DNA from: Cliona cf. orientalis
Lineage: Eukaryota > Porifera > Demospongiae > Clionaida > Clionaidae
Assembly (NCBI GenBank): GCA_963930775.1
Contig: OZ005702.1
Location: 7,916,336-7,980,335, forward strand
Reading direction: 5' to 3'
DNA: 64,000 nt
In this document: in pieces, positions 58,164 to 64,000 of the stretch
How the letters are laid out: the number at the start of each line of letters is the position of its first letter
Position numbering within the stretch: the first letter of the stretch is position 1
The notes under the pieces: model-generated
The model's input: only the letters and a program-made list of their open reading frames with translations
The model's database searches: none
What the model was told of the DNA's origin: nothing
Position numbers and translations under genes: made by a program

Positions 58164-58712
58164 AAAAAGGGGTGAGTCAGAAAGTCAACAGAAGATGAAT
58201 ATCCAACAGGAGGTGGGTCAGAAAGTCAACAAAAGGTGAATAATATCCAACAGGAGGTGGGCTATATAGCTATGTCAAAAAGGGGTGGGTCAGAAAGTCA
58301 ACAAAAGGTGAATAATATCCAACAGGAGGTGGGCTATAATTATAGCTATGTCAAAAAGGGGTGGGTCAGAAAGTCAACAAAAGATGAATAATATCCAACA
58401 GGAGGTGGGCTATATATATATATATATATATAATATATATATATCAAAAAGGGGTGGGTCAGAAAGTCAACAAAAGATATATAAGTATCCAACAGCCATG
58501 TCAAAAAGGGGTGGGTCAGAAAGTCAACAAAAGATGAAGCAATACGTCAAAAAGTGCATATACACTGTAGTAGACTTAATTGATATTCATGTCTTCCTGG
58601 TTAGATCCCAGTTATCCTCCCCTTTTTTGACATGGCCCACCCGAGTCTTGTTGGATATTCATCTTTGTTGACTTTCTGACCTACCCCTTTTTGACACGGC
58701 CCACCTCCTGTT
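58164..58712. repeat. Tandem and inverted ~75-bp repeats
   Basis: About five direct units carry AAAAAGGGGTGGGTCAGAAA and CCAACAGGAGGTGGGC. A TA-rich patch occurs in one unit. From 58610 the same unit appears inverted (twice, shortened). They lie just upstream of the third USE1 exon 7 copy. Confidence 0.85.
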
Positions 58713-58818
58713 GAATATGACGACCTTTACCATATGTGTTTTCAAGATATTAATAATTATTGCTATGATATTATTATTGCAATCCTTATAAAATTAGTCA
58801 TTTTCTTGTTTACTATAG

Positions 58819-58995
58819 TTGCTTGAGAAGACCAGTCGTAAGACAGACGAGAACATTGGTGGAGTGGAGAGAGAGACAGAGAGACTGAGGCAGGAGAACA
58901 AAGGGTGTGGCTGGGGGGTGTGGCTACTCTTGTTACTAGTCTTCATTGTATTCATTTCTATGGTCTTTTTCGTTCCTAAACCAAGGACTTATTAG
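58819..58995 (+). pseudogene. Third copy of USE1 exon 7
   Basis: Preceded by the conserved acceptor TACTATAG, this frame repeats the USE1 SNARE end and tail anchor. It has a six-base in-frame loss before the final VPKPR and ends RTY-stop, more like the second copy than the original. No other USE1 exon accompanies it. The GTPase gene starts only 176 bp further on. Confidence 0.8.
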
Positions 58996-59171
58996 AATTC
59001 ATAGTCTGTTAAAACCACTGTTGGAATCATTGCTAGTAAATAAAGGTACTTTGCCTTGAATCTAATAAAGTGGTAAATACCCCAAATACCTCCTTCACTA
59101 TAAATTTATGCAAGAAAGGGGTGGAATCAATGTAGTTGGTGATCTTGTGGACGTGTAAAAAATATACCAGT

Positions 59172-60986
59172 ATGGCTACTGTCAGGAGTACTAGTGTTGA
59201 TAAAGATGTTCAGGTCAATGAGGGCACTAATACTGACAAGCAGACAAAGAAGGTGACTTTAAAGATTCCAAAAGAGTTACAAGTTAGTCTAATCTCTAAA
59301 GAAGACGCTCATCCTCAAATTTACCAGCTACAAATCCACAAAACATATCGATCACCATCAGATTCTGTTGTACGCTATGTTGTGGGATCGTCTTCAGTCC
59401 TGCTTGATCCACTGACCATGGCTTCGGAGCGAGTGCTCATGCTAGTGGGTGCCACTGGAACAGGTAAAACAACGCTGGTAAATGGAATTGCCAACTATAT
59501 CTATGGCACAAAGTGGAAGGATGATTATCGATTGAAAGTGATTGACAAAGAAGGGTCACATTCTCAAGCATTTAGTCAAACCAAGGAGATCAATGCCTAC
59601 ACTTTTCCAATGCAAGAGGGCTCACTGCTTCCATACACACTTACTGTTATTGACACACCAGGATTTGGGGATTCTGCGGGACCTGAACGCGATCAGTCTA
59701 TTGTTAAGCAAATACACAGTTTTTTTTCGCTTGACCCTCCAGATGGAATCAAATTTCTTCACGGTATTGGATTTGTAGTCAAAGCTACAGATAGTCGGCT
59801 TACTCCTGCCCAATCATATATTTTTAATTCCATTCTACGTATCTTTGGGAAAGATATTGAAAACAATATCTTTGTGATAATCACATTCTCTGATACAAAG
59901 GAGCCACTTATTCTTGATGCCCTAGAGGAAGCGAAAATTCCATGCCAAGAGCAAGGATTTAAATTCAACAATTCAGCTCTCTTTGCAGAAAGATACGTAT
60001 GTGGCAATGATGAAGATGATGACGAAGATACCATAAATTCCCTCAAGTTTGGAAAAGGAATGAAAAGTTTCAAACACTTCTTTGATTTTTTCGAGAAAGC
60101 TGAACAAAGAAGCCTTCAGCAAACACAGGAAGTTTTAGAGGAGCGGGAACAACTGGAGCTACAAATTGAGGGATTGAGAAAGCAAATTGTCACTGGAATG
60201 GGAAAGCTATCTGAGCTACAACAAGAAGAAAAAATTTTTAACCAGCATAAAACAGATATTGAAGCCAACAAGGATTTTACTTACACCGTAGAGGCCACAG
60301 AATATGAGGAAGTGCCCACCAAAAAGGGAGTTTACGCTACACACTGTACCCGTTGCAATTTCACCTGCCACTACCCGTGCAAGTGCAATAAAGATAAGCA
60401 CAACTGCCGAATGATGAAAAATGAACGTTGTACTGTTTGTCGAAGACGATGCCACCATAGCAAGCATACCAGCGTAAAATTCTACTACGAAATAGTAATA
60501 AAGAAAGTGAACCGTACATACGAAGATACAAAAGCACGCTATGATGATGCAACATCGAAGCTTAGTGATTCAGAAAGAGTGCTACATGGTCTAGAGAACG
60601 AATTATCACAAGTAAAAGCTGGTGTGCTAACATTGGTTAGGGAAGCCCATGATACAGTAAACCATTTAAAAGAAATTGCTCTGCGCCCAGACCCTCTATC
60701 AGAAACAGACTATATCAAGCAATGCATTGATAATGAAAAACGAGAAGGCAAGCCAGGGTGGGAGGAAAGAACGCTCCATTTTGAAGAGATGTTGACACGG
60801 GACAAGTATGTTGCAAAAGTGATGGATTTTCCGTATGAAAATATCCAAGATACAAGCGAAAATGAAGATACTGAAACAAAACGAACTTTCGAGTTTTCAG
60901 AGTCATTCAGGAAGGTCATGACGCTTCCCTATAAATATGGCCCTGATCAAAAGGGACAAAAGGGACCAAAGGAAAGTCGATTCTAA
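59172..60986 (+). CDS. GIMAP-like P-loop GTPase with Cys/His cluster and coiled coils
   Basis: An intronless frame encodes 604 residues from the ATG at 59172 (the matching ATG opens the paralogue at 41673). After about 85 variable residues comes a G domain: P-loop GATGTGKTT (about 97), DTPGFGD (about 165), and FVIITFSD in the position of the base-recognition strand. Next are an acidic patch, a coiled coil, and a compact Cys/His cluster (about 390-435; C..C...CH..C, then C..C...CHH) likely to bind zinc. A second coiled coil and a basic C-terminus follow. Similar proteins are known from fish and invertebrates as uncharacterised AIG1/GIMAP-related GTPases; an immune or membrane-remodelling role is inference. 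No membrane segment or signal is seen. Confidence 0.8.
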   Translation: MATVRSTSVDKDVQVNEGTNTDKQTKKVTLKIPKELQVSLISKEDAHPQIYQLQIHKTYRSPSDSVVRYVVGSSSVLLDPLTMASERVLMLVGATGTGKTTLVNGIANYIYGTKWKDDYRLKVIDKEGSHSQAFSQTKEINAYTFPMQEGSLLPYTLTVIDTPGFGDSAGPERDQSIVKQIHSFFSLDPPDGIKFLHGIGFVVKATDSRLTPAQSYIFNSILRIFGKDIENNIFVIITFSDTKEPLILDALEEAKIPCQEQGFKFNNSALFAERYVCGNDEDDDEDTINSLKFGKGMKSFKHFFDFFEKAEQRSLQQTQEVLEEREQLELQIEGLRKQIVTGMGKLSELQQEEKIFNQHKTDIEANKDFTYTVEATEYEEVPTKKGVYATHCTRCNFTCHYPCKCNKDKHNCRMMKNERCTVCRRRCHHSKHTSVKFYYEIVIKKVNRTYEDTKARYDDATSKLSDSERVLHGLENELSQVKAGVLTLVREAHDTVNHLKEIALRPDPLSETDYIKQCIDNEKREGKPGWEERTLHFEEMLTRDKYVAKVMDFPYENIQDTSENEDTETKRTFEFSESFRKVMTLPYKYGPDQKGQKGPKESRF

Positions 60987-61062
60987 TTATAAAACTTAAT
61001 AATTATTATACTGCTCTGATTACATTCTTATTGCATCTATTGTTCATAGTATTAATCTATTA

Positions 61063-62062
61063 TTACGTCCCGAGTCCCAATTCCAAAAAGAAAACAATTC
61101 AGCCTCGCGATGAGTAATTGATGACGAAAGTAATGATGAAATGATGACGAAATTTATGATAAAATTTATGACGAAATTGGGGTGAAGACTGCTTCAAAAT
61201 GTTTAGCGCGCATGACAGGGTGTTCGAACCCAGAATTCGAACCTAGCGTAGAAGAGATTGTGGAATATATGGCAATTCTCTCAGTTTGCTTTCTTTGGCA
61301 AGCTTGCACTCTGGGGGGGGGGGGGGGATGGGGGGGAGGATTTCCCTATACAGTCTAGCACATGGCAGTGTAGTGGAGGTCACGTTCGGGTCAACCGGCT
61401 CAAGACGCGCGCCTCAATATACGCGTGTATGGAGCATGCGCAGTTTGTCGACGTGTCCAAGTTCGAATTTATGGCGGCTAGCTACTTTTCATGAGGGACT
61501 CGGGATATAGTCTCTAAGCTGTTCATTACATCCCGAGTCCCAATTCCAAAAAAACAATTCGGCCCGGGCGCCCTCACTATGATGAAATTATGATGAAATG
61601 ATGATGAAACCTATGATGAAACTTATGATGTAATTGCTCTAAACACTGCTTCAAAATGTTTAGCGCGTATGACAGGGTGTTGGGACCCAGAATTCGAGCC
61701 TAGCGTAGAAGAGGTCGTGGACTATCGCTGATATATGGCGATTCGCTCAGTTCGCTTTCTTTAGCGAGCGAGCTCTCTGGGGGGATTTCCCTATTCAGTC
61801 TAGCACATGGCATGGCAGGTAGTGGAGGTCACGTTCGAGTCAACCGGCTCAAGCCGCGCGCCCCAATATACGCGTACGGAGCATGCGCAGTTTGTCGATG
61901 TGTCCTAGTTCGAATTATGGCGGCGTACAGTAAGCGCGGTGCAATACTTATATATATGAGGGACTTGGGATGTAGCTAGTCTCCAAGTTGTTCATTACGT
62001 CCAGAGTCCCAATCAACAAATCGATTCGGCCGCGCGATGAGGTAATGATGATGAAACCTATG
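61063..62062. repeat. Tandem ~450-480 bp repeats
   Basis: Units start near 61063, 61516 and 61991 with ATTAC(G/A)TCC(C/A)GAGTCCCAA. The units contain (GATGA)n-like runs, CTGCTTCAAAATGTTTAGCG and GGTCACGTTCG; the first unit carries a poly-G run at 61312. The third unit is cut by the foldback at 62063 and seems to resume at 63983. Confidence 0.8.
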
Positions 62063-63643
62063 ATAGGGTCCGCAAAGTGAAAATTCGACTTCTGAATTTC
62101 GGACAAATTACAACCGGCGCATCAAGGGCTCATCGGTACTTAATCAACCGCACCCCAATCCCCGTCCTTAGCGCTTCCTTTGGGGAGAATTGCACGATTT
62201 GCCACCGATCCGAGATTGAAGTGGGAGTGGTCATCGGACGGCGCAACACAAATTTATTCTAATTAAGCCACAGCTAGCCTAGGTACTAGCGCTGCAAATG
62301 CGCCCCTGTGTACCAGCAAAGCCCTTCGTTTCTGGTGCTGGTAGGGCTGTTTTATCTGTAGATGAGTGAGAAATGGAGAGATCTGGGGGCATTGCGGTTA
62401 AATGGGTGTGGCCTATCGATCCCTACCACTTGCATTTTATGGGATATGGTCCACACATTGCATGTAGTAGATGAAATGAGATTCAGTGAACCCTTGCCAT
62501 CTGGCTGGGAGCACTCTAGTTCTGTCTATTGATAGTGATGTCAAACCAACATTGAAACCTTAGAAAATGCATTTCACTCGTGCATCTCACAGAACCAAAA
62601 ATTTCTGCAGATCATTTTGGTGAAAGTTTCATCTTTATATCTTGTTCCTGAGTGAAGTTATGATATGAAGTATGTGTTGAAGTCCCATAACTGGCCTTGT
62701 CGATTCTTGATAGGAGTCCCTGCTGTTGGTGTTGTGATAAAATTCCAGATTTCATTGTAAACTTTGCGTCATAACTTCACTCAGGAAGAAGATATGAAGA
62801 TGAAACTTTCACCAAAATGATCTGCAGAAATTTTCGGTTCTGTGAGATGTGAGTGAAGTGCATTTCTAAGGCTTCAATGTTGGTTAGACATTGCTATCAA
62901 TAGACAGAACTAGAGTGCTCCCAGCCAGATGGTAAGGGTTCACCGAATCTCATCTCATCTGCTACATGCCAATAAAACGCAAGTGGTAGGGATCGAAACG
63001 CCACTTCCATTTAATGCACCTATCAATATAATGCCCCACTACCCCCCTCCCGGGCGCTATAGGGGGCAACACAGGGGGATTGACATAGAAAACCAAGCCC
63101 CAGACAGGGGCATTTGACATGCATGTATTCGATATTTGTCAAATCCCCTATCATTTCCCCACCCTGGAAGGGGGATAGAGTGGGGATTTGACAGACGAGG
63201 CTGGCCCCACCTTACGGGAAGTTGACGAGTTCATTAGTCAAATCCCCACCTAGCCCCTATGGTGCCCGGGAGGGGGGTAGTGGGGCATTACATTGATAGG
63301 TGCATAACCGCAACGCCCCCAGATCTCTCCATTTCTCACTTACCTACAGATAAAACAGCCCTGCCAGCACCGAAAACGAAGGGCTTTGCTAGTTCACAGG
63401 GGCGCATTTGTAGCGCTAGTACCTAGGCTAGGTGCTCGCTTAATTAGAACAAATTTGTGGTGTGTGGTCTCGTGACCACGCCCACTTTATTCTCCGATCG
63501 GCGGCAAATCACGCAATTCTCCCTCAAAGGAAGACATAAGGAGGGGATTTGGGGTGCAGTTGATTAAGTACCGATGAGCTCTTGATGCGCCAATTATAAT
63601 TTATCCGAAATTCGGAGGTCAAATTTTCACCTTGCGGACCCTA
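62063..63643. mobile_element. 1.6-kb foldback element
   Basis: Arms of about 580 bp (62063-62640) and its complement (about 62760-63643) pair along most of their length, beginning TAGGGTCCGCAA. Only about 120 bp lies between them. The right arm is interrupted by the element at 63015-63304. The flanks show a 7-bp near-match (CCTATGA / CCTATCA). Short open frames within the arms have no recognisable product. Confidence 0.8.
63015..63304. mobile_element. 290-bp Harbinger-like MITE
   Basis: Inverted ends TGCACCTATCAATATAATGC are flanked by TAA (63012-63014 and 63305-63307). The left arm of the host foldback, near 62400, provides the exact empty site (GCGGTTAAATGG). The TAA (TWA) target fits PIF/Harbinger. 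Confidence 0.85.
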
Positions 63644-63649
63644 CCTATC

Positions 63650-63973
63650 TAGTCTCGTGCCCAGCCCCCTTCATGCACGCGCGAGAAAGGGTCTGGTGAA
63701 AAGGGCCGCACTACCGTGTCCCTCTGGAATGCAATAATTGTCGTTTTGGTGTGCGTTAAATAAGAAATAAACCATACCGTGCGCGCGCATAGCTATTTGT
63801 AGTAATAGGTCGGGCGCATGCGTGCAATTGACGATTACATTCCAATAGTCATGTGACTACGCTACTGCAATCTGATTGGCCACGTTCGATTTTCAACGTG
63901 GGGACACGGTAGTACGACCCTTTTCACCAGACCCTTTCTCGCGCGTGCATGAAGGGGGCTGGGCACGAGACTA
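63650..63973. mobile_element. 324-bp TAGTCTCG element
   Basis: Inverted ends of over 60 bp begin TAGTCTCGTGCCCAGCC and are flanked by the perfect 9-bp duplication CTACCTATC (63641-63649 and 63974-63982). It is inserted at the right edge of the foldback. Confidence 0.9.
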
Positions 63974-64000
63974 CTACCTATCATGGATGAAATGATAATG

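Noticed and set aside
58164-58560. CRISPR-like array of regular repeats
   Set aside because: Units are directly adjacent or overlapping in content without unique spacers, flip orientation, and lie in a eukaryotic intron-rich setting.
62929-63117. 62-codon frame in the foldback
   Set aside because: It crosses the border of the inserted MITE.

Overview
The window looks like nuclear DNA of an early-branching metazoan, most likely a demosponge. This is inferred from gene content only: conserved animal genes with many short GT-AG introns (SCAP, USE1), CARD/NACHT/LRR and Death-domain genes, a Pmp-repeat surface protein with a multi-pass C-terminus, a GIMAP-like GTPase family, AT-rich spacers and many small inverted-repeat transposons. 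No database search was possible, so all names rest on motifs and remembered family features.

Layout. 1-2700: repeats, including a duplicated copy of the SCAP 3' end. 2721-8347 (+): a Pmp-repeat membrane protein gene broken by stops, a frameshift and a MITE. 8773-16314 (-): a four-exon immune receptor, CARD - two copies of an unnamed domain - NACHT - LRR - long alpha-helical tail. 16839-37570 (-): SCAP, 21 exons that join in frame into about 1789 residues, with a tRNA-Gly(UCC) in one intron. The 6.3 kb SCAP intron 8 contains, on the opposite strand, a four-exon Death-domain gene (25408-27814) ending in the same alpha-helical tail as the NLR. It also contains an intronless tail relative with a glycine zipper and two in-frame stops (28649-29689).

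USE1 (37849-39827, +, seven exons, 288 residues) starts 278 bp from SCAP on the opposite strand. From 40 kb onward the window is a duplicated and transposon-rich block. It holds a frameshifted GTPase gene (41673-43657), a two-exon 3' fragment of an unrecognised minus-strand gene (48321-48844), a partial USE1 copy (52155-54161), a trypsin-like protease gene split by a transposon (55231-57928), a third copy of the last USE1 exon (58819-58995), and an intact 604-residue GTPase (59172-60986). Between and inside these lie inverted-repeat elements of several kinds. Target-site duplications of TA, TAA, TTAA, 8 bp and 9 bp can be read directly, and several elements are nested. The last 3 kb are tandem repeats interrupted by a 1.6 kb foldback.

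The strongest biological candidate is the shared C-terminal module. A sensor (CARD-NACHT-LRR) and a short Death-domain protein carry the same phase-1 exon pair encoding a linker and a helical tail, and a tail-only relative lies next to them. This fits a receptor/adaptor/effector set whose common tail is a signalling or membrane-acting domain. The last point is inference.
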